Below, in pieces: positions 46,001-54,443 of a stretch of DNA of 64,000 nucleotides; within the stretch, counting starts at the first letter, position 1, and each line of letters opens with the position of its first letter. A model generated the notes under the pieces. That model ran no database searches and was not told the DNA's origin. It worked only from the letters and a program-made list of their open reading frames with translations. Location of the stretch: contig NZ_WBJR01000005.1 of the NCBI RefSeq assembly GCF_009296185.1, positions 62,001-126,000 on the forward strand, written 5' to 3'. This DNA is from Hydrogenovibrio sp. JE_KL2 (GTDB lineage: Bacteria; Pseudomonadota; Gammaproteobacteria; Thiomicrospirales; Thiomicrospiraceae). Made by a program: the position numbers and the translations under genes.

Positions 46001-46128
46001 CGCTCACCACCAATACCTTCTGGGGACCCTTGGCATTCGTGTTGATTGGCGGGATTGGTGTCGGAACCTTATTGACGCTGTTGTTTATCCCGGCACTGTA
46101 CGCGCTGTGGTATCGCGTTAAGGTTTAA
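43081..46128 (+). CDS. RND-family efflux permease
   Basis: 1015 residues, the expected size for an AcrB/MexF-like proton antiporter. TM4 carries the acidic pair in ILALGLLVDDAIISIEMM, and the repeat halves begin LYFIIVSLIIGTLAFFKLGRAEDPSF and VVLITVALFILSVVGMA. Porter-domain WPGATPEQMQNQVADLIERKLQQ is typical. Coupled to the upstream adaptor, it should pump hydrophobic compounds or metabolites. No regulator is adjacent, and rimK is divergent. Confidence 0.95.
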   Translation: MMQKWNLSELAVRHKTLTLYFIIVSLIIGTLAFFKLGRAEDPSFTLKMAVVSAKWPGATPEQMQNQVADLIERKLQQIDYFDKVETTARPGEVNMLVMFKDYTPPSKVDDLFYQVRKRMLDLNGQFPKGVQGPFVNDDFADVYFTLYALTQGNLSYSDWVKTAESTRNALLKVPGVEKVRLLGEQQQQISIAFDTQKLAKLGLTQSQILSVLPQYQTVVASGFIETQGPRVYVRSSAMAQSVDQLKKLPIAVQGQVIHLGDLAKITQGFVSPSPYIIRNEGKQTLMLGVVMKPGGNGQALSDSLSRFSQQWEHHLPKGVKLEKVTNQGDAISLAVNTFQLKFLIAVLVVMAVSFLTLGMRAGVVVALAIPLTLALTFFLMQLTGKNLDRITLGALILALGLLVDDAIISIEMMLVKMEEGMARIKAAAFAWTVTASPMLFGTLVTIMGFVPIGFAQSNVGEYTENIFWILAFSLLLSWLVAVTFTPYLGYKLLPDPKKLHAEHSPPHNVFSRRLSSMVVWCVGNRKKVVLITVALFILSVVGMATKVEKQFFPTSDRPELLIDINLPEGTSQQVTNAMALKVESYVKQQPEVKTLSSYIGQGAPRFFMALNPELPDPAFAKIIVVTKNAEERKKLRHRLEAYVEQGHFSAARVRVHALLYGPPVIWPVTFRVMGDNVDELRKLGEQVRQIMAKNPNIRTANLEWGNKTPVLDLQYNLDRMAKLGLTPVSLSQQLQGALQGEIQADAFEGTRRINLTSYSTQARQALLSHLKSVTVETAQGKKLPLEQVATVKIGFEDPVLKRRNRTPFINVNAEVEGAQPPDVTMAIWKELQPMIKSLPAGYRIEIGGSVEESGKAQASIQKMMPVMVFLMVTLIMLNMQSFLGTFMVLITAPLGLIGAVAAMLIFSQPFGFVANLGMIGLAGILMRNTLILVGQINENQKQGMEAKDALIDATLRRSRPVLLTALAAILAFIPLTTNTFWGPLAFVLIGGIGVGTLLTLLFIPALYALWYRVKV

Positions 46129-46141
46129 GCTTCGATGTTTA

Positions 46142-46184
46142 CCCCAACCTAGCAGATTTTAAGCAAAAAACTACCAGGTTGGGG
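46142..46184. terminator. Inverted pair of the dispersed motif between convergent genes
   Basis: A reverse variant (46142-46160, AACCTAGCAG core) and a forward variant (46166-46184, CTACCAGGTT core) meet tail to tail across five bases. The arms can pair through ATTTT/AAAA and the outer CCCC/GGGG, giving a bidirectional terminator for the RND gene and the ATP-grasp gene. Confidence 0.75.
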
Positions 46185-46216
46185 GGACGCGTTTGGTCGG
46201 GGTTATTCAATGTCGA

Positions 46217-47683
46217 CTACTTGCCTTGTTCTTCCAAGCGTCGAAGGATTTCTTTCATGATTTCCAGATAAAGCTGTTCGCCAAGAAACAGGTCTTCCAC
46301 CCCGGAATCAATGCTCGGGTTGTCATTGACTTCAATCACCACCACTCTGTCGCCGCTCTGCTTCAAGTCCACGCCATAGAAACCATCGCCAATCAATTTG
46401 GTGGCTTTCAGCGCGACATCAATCACTTTTTTCGGCGCTTCATAGGTTGGCAAGGTGTCGAAGTTGCCCGACTCGGTTTCCCCTTCGCCGTGGTTGTAAA
46501 TCTGCCAATGTCCTTGAACCATGTAGTAGCGGCTGGCGTACAACGGCTTGTTGTTGAACACGCCGATGCGCCAATCGTACTCGGTGTACATATATTCCTG
46601 TGCGAGCAGCAGTGAAGACTCTGCCAACAAACGTTTGGCTTCAACTTCAAGCTCCTGTTCGTCCTTGACTTTGATGACGCCACGGGAAAAGGAACCATCC
46701 GGAATTTTCAACACCATCGGAAAGCCGATTTCCGTTGCCAATTCCTTTAAGTTGCTTTCGGTCGCTTGGCTGAGAATCAGCGTTTTCGGTGTCGGCACTT
46801 TGTGATTGCTCAATAAATCTGCCAGATACACCTTGTTGGTACAGCGCAAAATAGACGTCGGGTCGTCAATCACCACCAGTCCTTCCGCCTCTGCTTTCTT
46901 GGCGAACTTATAAGTGTGGTGATCGACCGAGGTGGTTTCTCGGATAAACAAGGCGTCGAACTCAGCAAGGCGGACATAGTCTTTCTTGGTGATAAACTCG
47001 GTGCTGATGCCTAAACTGTTCGCTGCCTTCACAAACTGCGCAAGCGCTTGCGGGTCGCTTGGCGGTAAAGGGTCGTCCGGGTTGGTCAAAATCGCCATGT
47101 CATAACGGTATTGCTTACGAGCCTTGGGTTTACGCCAAAGTTGCAAGCTGAACTGTTCGAATGCTTGCGCGAAAGCTTCCTGCTCGGCAGGATCGGTCAG
47201 GGATTTCAATGCCAAGGGTTTGATCTGTTTGATTTGCCATTGGTGTTTGAAAGTCAGCGTGATTTCCAGCAAAGGCGAAGGCAGTTTCTCGAAAATGAGT
47301 TGCGCCAATTTCGCCGTGCTTTTCTCGCCGGTTTTACCAAACCAGCAACGAAAGGTCATGGTTTCGCCTTCCTCTCCTTTTGGCAAGGACGACATCGCTT
47401 TCTGCGTGTTGTCGAGTAGCAGCTTGGAGAGTGACTTGTTGCCAAGGTTGTTGATGGTTGTTACTGACGGTAATACATGGTGGTTGCGGGCTTCCGCTAG
47501 CAACGAGCAATAGTATCCTGTTTTCAGGTAACGGTAATCACGACACAGGTTGATGACTCGGATGCGCTTTTTGGAGGATTCCTTGACGCGCTGCAAGTAG
47601 TCGTCAAACGTGATGACGTCGGGTGTAGGATAGTAGGGCTGCCAGTCTTTAAGGTTTTCGACGACAACGTAGAAATGACTCAT
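46217..47683 (-). CDS. RimK-like ATP-grasp protein with extra N-terminal domain
   Basis: 488 residues. The N-terminal ~200 residues (SHFYVVVENLKDWQPYYPT, VINLCRDYRYLKTGYYCSLL) form the RLAN-type domain found before some RimK ligases. The C-terminal ~280 residues are an ATP-grasp ligase (FPMVLKIPDGSFSRGVIKV, LLLAQEYMYTEYDWRIGVF, VVIEVNDNPSIDSGVEDL). Such proteins are expected to add amino acids to a peptide or protein end; the substrate is unknown. Divergent from the M14-like and GNAT-C39 genes, which often keep company with this ligase type. Confidence 0.9.
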   Translation of the reverse strand: MSHFYVVVENLKDWQPYYPTPDVITFDDYLQRVKESSKKRIRVINLCRDYRYLKTGYYCSLLAEARNHHVLPSVTTINNLGNKSLSKLLLDNTQKAMSSLPKGEEGETMTFRCWFGKTGEKSTAKLAQLIFEKLPSPLLEITLTFKHQWQIKQIKPLALKSLTDPAEQEAFAQAFEQFSLQLWRKPKARKQYRYDMAILTNPDDPLPPSDPQALAQFVKAANSLGISTEFITKKDYVRLAEFDALFIRETTSVDHHTYKFAKKAEAEGLVVIDDPTSILRCTNKVYLADLLSNHKVPTPKTLILSQATESNLKELATEIGFPMVLKIPDGSFSRGVIKVKDEQELEVEAKRLLAESSLLLAQEYMYTEYDWRIGVFNNKPLYASRYYMVQGHWQIYNHGEGETESGNFDTLPTYEAPKKVIDVALKATKLIGDGFYGVDLKQSGDRVVVIEVNDNPSIDSGVEDLFLGEQLYLEIMKEILRRLEEQGK

Positions 47684-47899
47684 GGGCTAATCTTCTCCTG
47701 AAGAAAAACGCGTAAATGGATTGGGTTGTTTGGTTGTAGCGAAGAAAATCGCACTAAAAAAGAGTTGTTAGATGTGCAAAATTTTACGCGCTTTTTTGCA
47801 AAATAAAATAGATAATTGCAAGGTAAACGCTAAAAGTTTTGAGGCGTTTTTTTCCAATATTTTCCGTTCGGTTTTTATCCCTTTTTCTTTGAGGTTTTC

Positions 47900-49027
47900 A
47901 TGTCTCATCCGTTACTCGATTTACAAGCGCCGATGGTGTTGTCGGTTTTCAAAAATGGTTATTTGGATGCCCGCGAATGCTTTCAGCAGACACTGGCTGA
48001 TATTCCGCAAGCTTTAATTCAGCAGGCGGAAGGTTTCGTGCATCCATTGACTGGACCCGCAGGTGAAGAGCTGGCTTGTGAAACCGCACTACTCAGCCAG
48101 AGCGAGCAACCGGAAACGATTTTGGTGGTGATTTCCGGTACCCATGGTGTAGAAGGCACAACCGGTTCGGCGATACAGGCGGACATCTTGCCTTTGCTGG
48201 TGGACGTGTTGCAAAAATCTGCCAGGTTGGGGGTGATGCTGATTCATGCGATGAATCCATGGGGATTTGCGTGGGTGCGCCGTGGCGATCACCAAGGGAT
48301 AGACTTGAACCGAAATTTCATTGACTTCGACCAGCCGGTACCGATGAATGACGACTATGCGCAATACCAGAGTCAGTTGCATGAAGCGCGTTGGTTGGAA
48401 GTGTCTGATTTCAGTGATTTGTGGCAAGGGGTGCCATTTGCCGATTTCATCGAGCAGATTACGCGTGGGCAGTATCAAGATCCAACCGGGTTGTTTTACG
48501 GCGGTAGTGCGCCTAGCTGGTCGCGGCAGGTGCTGGAAACCATCACCCGCCATGCGGTTTTTGAATCTGCGCACAACATCAATGTCATCGACTGCCACAC
48601 GGGGTTAGGGCCTTATGGTTATGGGGAAGTCATCAATGACCATTTTCCGAATACTGCCGGGTTTGACTGGGTGAACCGTCTGTATGGTGCGAATGCCTGC
48701 GCGGCGTTGTTGGGAGAATCCTGCTCGGCACCAAAATCCGGGCTGATTGACTACCATTGGCAAAAAGTGATTGGCGGCCGAGGGTGTTTTGTCACCTTGG
48801 AGTTTGGCACCTACTCGGTGGATAAATTGATTAGTGAGCTATTGAGAGAACAGATTTATCAAAACACGCTCCCCGAAGGGGTGGAGAGAAATATCAAGGC
48901 AGAGCCGGTCAGGCTGATGCAGGCGTTCTTTTACCCAAGAGAAGCCAGTTGGCAGCAGCAGGTGTTGTTTCGTGGTAGACAAGTGGTGAATATGGCGTTG
49001 CTAGGTGTGTTGGGGAGTGGGCAATAA
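47900..49027 (+). CDS. DUF2817 (M14-like) carboxypeptidase-family protein
   Basis: 375 residues. The metal-site pattern is visible: ISGTHGVEGTTGSAIQADIL (H-x-x-E), GIDLNRNFIDF (substrate site), and NVIDCHTGLGPYGYGEV (third ligand His). This matches the DUF2817 branch of the M14 zinc carboxypeptidase/deacylase fold. It shares a one-base overlap with the GNAT-C39 gene and is divergent from the ATP-grasp gene. Codons LQKSARLGV are written by a dispersed motif copy (48214-48232). Confidence 0.87.
   Translation: MSHPLLDLQAPMVLSVFKNGYLDARECFQQTLADIPQALIQQAEGFVHPLTGPAGEELACETALLSQSEQPETILVVISGTHGVEGTTGSAIQADILPLLVDVLQKSARLGVMLIHAMNPWGFAWVRRGDHQGIDLNRNFIDFDQPVPMNDDYAQYQSQLHEARWLEVSDFSDLWQGVPFADFIEQITRGQYQDPTGLFYGGSAPSWSRQVLETITRHAVFESAHNINVIDCHTGLGPYGYGEVINDHFPNTAGFDWVNRLYGANACAALLGESCSAPKSGLIDYHWQKVIGGRGCFVTLEFGTYSVDKLISELLREQIYQNTLPEGVERNIKAEPVRLMQAFFYPREASWQQQVLFRGRQVVNMALLGVLGSGQ
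48214..48232 (+). repeat. Dispersed 19-bp motif inside the M14-like gene
   Basis: An exact forward copy within coding sequence, in a variable region between the first and second metal motifs. It is unpaired. Confidence 0.9.
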
Positions 49028-50142
49028 TGTCTGACAATCAAACGTTAATCCGGCCTGCGATTCCGAAGGATTTAGATGCGTTGCTGCGGTTAGAGCAGGT
49101 ATGTTTCACCGAAGACCGTTTATCACGCCGTAGTTTTGTCAACTTGCTCAAGCCCGGGCCGCATAGTTGTTTGGTGCTGGAGCAAGCAGGAGAACTCTTA
49201 GGTTATGTCCTGATGCTTTATCGCACGGGAACCCAGTTGGCGAGACTGTATTCGATTGCCGTGCATCCGCAACAGCAAGGAAAAGGCTTTGCCAAACTGT
49301 TGTTGGAAAGTGCCGAAAACGAGGCTGAAGAGCGTCAATGTGTTTACCTGAGGTTGGAGGTCAAAGTCACCAATCAGGCGGCGTTGAAACTCTATGAACA
49401 GCGGGGTTACAAACACCTGAATCGTATCCCCCAGTATTATGAAGATGGTGAAGATGCGTTCCGCATGGAAAAACGGTTGGTGGCGAAAGCCCTGAAAACC
49501 ATGCCACCGAAACCCTATTACGAGCAAACCACCGACTTCACTTGTGGCCCGTCATCTTTGATGATGGCGCTCAAGACTTTAAAACCTGACTATGAAATGT
49601 CTCGCGCCGAAGAGTTGCAGATATGGCGCGAAGCCACCACCATTTTCATGACTTCGGGTCATGGCGGTTGCTCGCCGCATGGTTTGGCGCTGAGCGCTTG
49701 GCGGCGTGGTTTGAAAGTGCATCTCTATACCAATAGAGAAGGCGTGCCTTTTGTGGATGGCGTGCGGGACGAGCATAAGAAAGCGGTCATTGAGTTGGTG
49801 CATAACGACTTTATTCGACAGATTGCCGAAACCGATATCGCCTTGAGCGTCAAACAACTTGAAGCGCAGGACTTGATGGATATTTTGGGGCAGGGTTTGT
49901 CGGTGCTGGCGTTGATCAGTACTTGGCGGTTGAATCGCAACAAAGCACCGCACTGGGTTTATGTCACCGCGGCGGATGAAGGGTTTGTCTATATCAATGA
50001 TCCGGATCACAATGACCAGCCGCACCTTAGCCAGACGGACTTTCAGCAGATTCCCATTACTCGCAAGATGTTTATGGAAATGGCACGATTCGGTCAGCAA
50101 AAGCTTCGGGCAATCTTGGTTTTGTCATCAGACGAAGTATGA
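49027..50142 (+). CDS. GNAT acetyltransferase fused to a C39-like cysteine peptidase domain
   Basis: 371 residues. The N-terminal ~150 are a GNAT domain (LIRPAIPKDLDALLRLEQVCF, acetyl-CoA loop VHPQQQGKGFAKLLLES, resembling RimI). The C-terminal ~210 are a papain-like C39-type domain: Cys in YYEQTTDFTCGPSSLMMAL, His in APHWVYVTAADEGFVYINDPD. Overlaps the M14-like gene by one base. With the ATP-grasp protein, the set contains ligation, acetylation and peptide cleavage functions, which suggests peptide tailoring; no precursor peptide was found. Confidence 0.9.
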   Translation: MSDNQTLIRPAIPKDLDALLRLEQVCFTEDRLSRRSFVNLLKPGPHSCLVLEQAGELLGYVLMLYRTGTQLARLYSIAVHPQQQGKGFAKLLLESAENEAEERQCVYLRLEVKVTNQAALKLYEQRGYKHLNRIPQYYEDGEDAFRMEKRLVAKALKTMPPKPYYEQTTDFTCGPSSLMMALKTLKPDYEMSRAEELQIWREATTIFMTSGHGGCSPHGLALSAWRRGLKVHLYTNREGVPFVDGVRDEHKKAVIELVHNDFIRQIAETDIALSVKQLEAQDLMDILGQGLSVLALISTWRLNRNKAPHWVYVTAADEGFVYINDPDHNDQPHLSQTDFQQIPITRKMFMEMARFGQQKLRAILVLSSDEV

Positions 50143-50587
50143 TCTATAGCGTTTTCTAATGCATGGAACGCCTGTTACTGGGATTTTCTATTTGTTTTTA
50201 TTCATCATTTGGTAAAAAATTTTCTTAACGTGATGTGATTCCAGTCGTGCAATTTGATGTTTTTTTAGGCAGATTTTTGCACTGTTAAGTTGTGAAATTG
50301 TCATGCAAGCGACAATAAAAATTGTCGTCGATAGAGACTTTTTTTCAAAAAAAATTTAAAAACCGCAAAAAAAAATCACAAAAAATCACGCACTTTTGAC
50401 GTAATTATCCTTTTGAATCTATGGATTGATTCTCTTTCCAAATCAATAGGTTATCTTTATTCGGCTTCGTATATATATAGAGGTCGCTCAATCTTTTCTA
50501 TCGTTTCTTTCAATTAGTCAATAGGTTGGCTTGTTCATAACATTGCACTTGAATTTATTTCAACTCCAAAAACAAGGAGAGCATTTT
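50143..50587. promoter_or_regulatory. Upstream region of the carboxysome operon
   Basis: About 445 bp, very AT-rich, no gene. A small hairpin (CGACAAT AAAA ATTGTCG, 50310-50327) lies 168 bp after the GNAT-C39 stop and could terminate that transcript. The sequence TTCGTATATATATAGAGG near 50466-50482 is a plausible promoter area. CbbR sites are expected here, but I could not define one with confidence. The cbbL ribosome site is AAGGAGAG. Confidence 0.55.
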
Positions 50588-52003
50588 ATGGCAAGTAAAA
50601 CGTTTGACGCTGGTGTACAAGATTACCAGCTGACTTATTGGACACCAGACTACACTCCTCTAGATACAGATCTATTGGCGTGTTTCAAAGTTGTCCCACA
50701 AGAAGGTGTACCGCGTGAAGAAGCAGCAGCGGCTGTAGCGGCAGAATCATCAACTGGTACTTGGACGACAGTTTGGACTGACTTGTTGACAGACATGGAG
50801 TTCTACAAAGGTCGTGCGTACAGAATCGAAGACGTACCTGGTGATAAGAACGCATTCTATGCATTCATCGCTTACCCACTAGACCTATTTGAAGAAGGGT
50901 CTGTGGTTAACGTATTGACTTCATTGGTTGGTAACGTATTCGGATTTAAAGCGGTTCGTTCTCTTCGTCTTGAAGATTTGCGTTTCCCAATGGCATTTAT
51001 CAAAACTTGTGGTGGACCACCATCAGGGATCCAAGTTGAGCGTGATAAGTTGAACAAATACGGTCGTCCTATGTTGGGTTGTACTATCAAGCCAAAACTA
51101 GGTCTTTCAGCTAAGAACTATGGTCGTGCGGTTTATGAGTGTCTTCGTGGTGGTCTAGATTTGACCAAAGATGATGAAAACATCAACTCTCAACCATTCC
51201 AACGTTGGAGAGATCGTTTTGAATTCGTAGCAGAAGCAGTAGACAAAGCAACAGCGGAAACGGGTGAGCGTAAAGGTCACTACTTGAACGTTACTGCAGG
51301 GACTGTTGAAGAAATGATGAAACGTGCTGAGTTCGCTAAAGAACTAGGTCAACCAATCATCATGCATGACTTCTTGACTGCTGGTTTCACTGCGAACACG
51401 ACTTTGGCTAACTGGTGTCGTGAGAACGGTATGTTGCTTCACATTCACCGTGCAATGCACGCCGTAATCGACCGTAACCCTCTTCACGGTATTCACTTCC
51501 GTGTATTGGCTAAGTGTCTACGTTTGTCAGGTGGTGACCACCTACATACAGGTACGGTTGTTGGTAAGTTGGAAGGTGACCGCGCTTCTACGCTAGGTTT
51601 CGTTGACCAACTTCGTGAATCTTTCGTTCCAGAAGATCGCTCACGTGGTGTTTTCTTCGACCAAGATTGGGGTTCAATGCCAGGTGTTATGGCGGTTGCT
51701 TCAGGTGGTATCCACGTATGGCACATGCCAGCATTGGTTAACATCTTTGGTGATGACTCAGTTCTTCAGTTTGGTGGTGGTACACAAGGTCACCCAGGCG
51801 GTAACGCTGCTGGTGCGGCTGCTAACCGTGTTGCGTTGGAAGCTTGTGTTAAGGCACGTAACGAAGGTCGTGATCTAGAAAGAGAAGGTGGAGACATCTT
51901 GAGAGAAGCTGCTCGTACGAGTAAAGAACTGGCAGTAGCTCTAGAAACTTGGAAAGAGATCAAGTTCGAGTTCGATACCGTTGACAAATTGGACGTTCAA
52001 TAA
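50588..52003 (+). CDS. cbbL: RuBisCO large subunit, form IA, carboxysomal
   Basis: 471 residues from the ATG at 50588, which follows AAGGAGAG; an upstream extension to 50531 is not used. It carboxylates ribulose bisphosphate. Active-site landmarks: [21 protein letters not shown], the carbamylated lysine in [14 protein letters not shown] (Lys194), [12 protein letters not shown], and [18 protein letters not shown]. It is followed by cbbS and csoS2, so this is the carboxysome-packaged enzyme. Codon choice differs from the flanking genes (few rare codons), as expected for very high expression. Confidence 0.99.
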   Translation: MASKTFDAGVQDYQLTYWTPDYTPLDTDLLACFKVVPQEGVPREEAAAAVAAESSTGTWTTVWTDLLTDMEFYKGRAYRIEDVPGDKNAFYAFIAYPLDLFEEGSVVNVLTSLVGNVFGFKAVRSLRLEDLRFPMAFIKTCGGPPSGIQVERDKLNKYGRPMLGCTIKPKLGLSAKNYGRAVYECLRGGLDLTKDDENINSQPFQRWRDRFEFVAEAVDKATAETGERKGHYLNVTAGTVEEMMKRAEFAKELGQPIIMHDFLTAGFTANTTLANWCRENGMLLHIHRAMHAVIDRNPLHGIHFRVLAKCLRLSGGDHLHTGTVVGKLEGDRASTLGFVDQLRESFVPEDRSRGVFFDQDWGSMPGVMAVASGGIHVWHMPALVNIFGDDSVLQFGGGTQGHPGGNAAGAAANRVALEACVKARNEGRDLEREGGDILREAARTSKELAVALETWKEIKFEFDTVDKLDVQ

Positions 52004-52049
52004 GAGCGTTCAGAGCTAGATTGATCCTAAAAAATACAAGGAGATTAAG

Positions 52050-52391
52050 ATGTCAATTCAAACAGATGATTACCGTACAAAGTACACACTGGAAACGTTC
52101 TCGTTCCTTCCAGAGTTCACGGCTGATGAAATCTACGACCAAATCGTTTACATCATCAACCAAGGTTGGACGCCTGCTCTTGAGCATGAAGCGCCTGAAG
52201 CTGCTTCTTCTCACTACTGGGGTATGTGGAAACTTCCAATGTTTGGTACACGTGATCCAAATGCGGTACTGGCTGAAATCGACCAATGTCGTGCAGCTTA
52301 CCCAAATCACATGATTCGTTTGATCGGTTATGACAACTACACTCAGTGCCAAGGGCATAACTTTGTAGTTTACCGCCCTCGCGGAATGTAA
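52050..52391 (+). CDS. cbbS: RuBisCO small subunit, form I
   Basis: 113 residues. The small subunit caps the L8S8 enzyme: [36 protein letters not shown], and C-terminal [10 protein letters not shown]. An AAGGAG site precedes the ATG. It is co-expressed with cbbL, 46 bp upstream. Confidence 0.99.
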   Translation: MSIQTDDYRTKYTLETFSFLPEFTADEIYDQIVYIINQGWTPALEHEAPEAASSHYWGMWKLPMFGTRDPNAVLAEIDQCRAAYPNHMIRLIGYDNYTQCQGHNFVVYRPRGM

Positions 52392-52453
52392 TTCGCACGG
52401 AACGAATAACGAGTGATTAAACGAGTCATAAAGACGAAATAGGAGGCTTTAGC

Positions 52454-54424
52454 ATGAGTAACAATGCTCAAAGCGGTCGAGCTGCAGCCATTGCGCGCCG
52501 CAAAGCACAGGTAAAAGGAAAGGGTGTTCAAGCATCGGCTACTCCGGTAGCGACGCGTGAAACAGCACCTGCGCCAGAACCGATTGTGATTGCGACAGCA
52601 CCTACGCCTTCGCAGCCGTCTCGTCCTCGTCGTGAAGTGTCTTCAGCTGCATCTGCTCCGGCATCAGCAGCGGGACGCGAAGCAGCGAAGCAGAAGAGAC
52701 AGCAGCAGAAGAGTGGGAAAAGCGCAACACAAGCAGCAAAGCCGACGCCTCACCCTAAGACTAGAGCAAAGCAACAGTCTGAAGAGCCGATTGTCGAACC
52801 TCGTCAGACTAGATCGGAACAACCAGCCAAGCGACAAGAGCGTCGTACGGCAGTAAAACCGGAAGCTACAGTGCAATCCAGCGGTCGTCTTCAATCGAAG
52901 GCATACCGTCAGGCACAAGTGAAAGGTAAGGTTGGCCAAGCTGCGTTCAAATCTAAGGGCGGTAGTCAGTCAGGAGCCAAAGCGAAGCTAGCCAACCCGG
53001 ACGCTTCTTCACGCGAAATTGCGAAGCAAATTCGTGCTGAGCAATGTTCGCGAGGCAAAGTCTGTTCAACAGGCGCTTCGAGACCAACTCGTCCACCAAG
53101 AAACGCAGAGTTGCCACAAAAAGTTGGCGAGTCTGAAACCCTAAGTGGTCAAACCGTTTCTGGTACACAAGTGGGTCAAGGCAAGAAAAAAATGACAGGT
53201 GCAGAAACCGGTGCATGTCAATTGGTAAGCGGTACAGAGTACTTGGGTGCTGAAGAGTTCAACAATAACTGTAGTTCTCAGCCAGCGGCCAAACCTGCCA
53301 AAGTGACGCAAACACAAACCACTCGTGGGCAGATTGTTAGCGGTTCAACAGGCGTAGGTCGAGCTGAAAAAATGACAGGTAATGAACCTGGCACTTGTTC
53401 AGCAGTAACGGGTACAGAGTATTTACCAGCGGATCAAGGCCAAGCGTTTTGTGGCACAGCCCCTGTAAAAGCTAAGGCAGCCGGTTTCTCGGTAATGTCT
53501 CAGCCAGCACAGAAAAGCGGTGGAAAAATCACTGGTGGCGATAGTCGTAAGTCTCAATCGACAACGATTAAACCGACAACACCAGCGAAAGCACCACAAA
53601 AGGTAATGTTTTCGCAAACTGCAAAAGGCAATACCACGACTGGAACACAAGTTGGTCGATTGGAAACAGTAACTGGGGGCGACAAAGGCGCCTGTAAATC
53701 AGTCACTGGAACTGGTTACCAAAGTGTGGAAGAGGCAGAAACGCTATGCAAGATGCCTGCAGTCGATACAGCAACAAAGGTAACGGCTTCTGGAACTCGC
53801 GGTGGACAGAAAGTAACTGGTGATCGCAGCGGTGCATACTACGGTATGACTGGTGCGGAAGCAGGTGACTGTCAAGCGATTACAGGAACGCCATATACCG
53901 GTTCGGAACAATCTCAATTTTGCTCGGTAGATCAGCAAAATGAGATGAAGGTACGCCAACCAAGAGGGATGAATCCTTCTATCTCAGGTGTACAGCCAGG
54001 GCCAGTAGGTCTAACCGGTGCGCAGAAGGGTGCATGTGAATTGGTAACAGGAACCTATTACCAAGGAACTGATCAGACAGCTATGTTGTGTGGTCCTTCA
54101 AGCGCAGCTCAGCCAGGGGAGTCGGATTTTCCGATGACAATGGCACAAGCGGCAGCAGAACCAATGGTTGAAGATCCGGCTGAACAAGGTACGAAAATTA
54201 CCGGTGACGGCTGGGACAGAGGCTCAAAAGTGACAGGAACAGATGGTCCTTGGGCGGCGCAGCGTAACGCGTCAATCAAAGGCTCTACGAGACAGTCACC
54301 GATGGGTGCAGCACAGTTCAACGCTGGCGTGATGGGTGAAGTACCTATGAGTCCGATTACCGGTTCATCTGGTAACACGGAAACGGGTGCAAAAGTTACC
54401 TTGTCCGGTGGTGCAAGAGCTTAA
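52454..54424 (+). CDS. csoS2: Carboxysome scaffold protein CsoS2
   Basis: 656 residues, disordered and repetitive. About four N-terminal RuBisCO-binding repeats: RAAAIARRKAQVKGKG, GREAAKQKRQQQK, SKAYRQAQVKGKVG, SSREIAKQIRAEQCSRGK. The middle region has three good repeats of the MTG-x-GxC-VTGTxY type (MTGAETGACQLVSGTEY, MTGNEPGTCSAVTGTEY, VTGGDKGACKSVTGTGY) and partial ones. The C-terminal region (ITGDGWDRGSKVTGTDGPW and onward) anchors to the shell. It is shorter than the ~870-residue H. neapolitanus protein, mostly through fewer middle repeats. It bridges RuBisCO and CsoS1 during assembly. Confidence 0.97.
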   Translation: MSNNAQSGRAAAIARRKAQVKGKGVQASATPVATRETAPAPEPIVIATAPTPSQPSRPRREVSSAASAPASAAGREAAKQKRQQQKSGKSATQAAKPTPHPKTRAKQQSEEPIVEPRQTRSEQPAKRQERRTAVKPEATVQSSGRLQSKAYRQAQVKGKVGQAAFKSKGGSQSGAKAKLANPDASSREIAKQIRAEQCSRGKVCSTGASRPTRPPRNAELPQKVGESETLSGQTVSGTQVGQGKKKMTGAETGACQLVSGTEYLGAEEFNNNCSSQPAAKPAKVTQTQTTRGQIVSGSTGVGRAEKMTGNEPGTCSAVTGTEYLPADQGQAFCGTAPVKAKAAGFSVMSQPAQKSGGKITGGDSRKSQSTTIKPTTPAKAPQKVMFSQTAKGNTTTGTQVGRLETVTGGDKGACKSVTGTGYQSVEEAETLCKMPAVDTATKVTASGTRGGQKVTGDRSGAYYGMTGAEAGDCQAITGTPYTGSEQSQFCSVDQQNEMKVRQPRGMNPSISGVQPGPVGLTGAQKGACELVTGTYYQGTDQTAMLCGPSSAAQPGESDFPMTMAQAAAEPMVEDPAEQGTKITGDGWDRGSKVTGTDGPWAAQRNASIKGSTRQSPMGAAQFNAGVMGEVPMSPITGSSGNTETGAKVTLSGGARA

Positions 54425-54443
54425 CTAGAAATTGGGTGTATTG

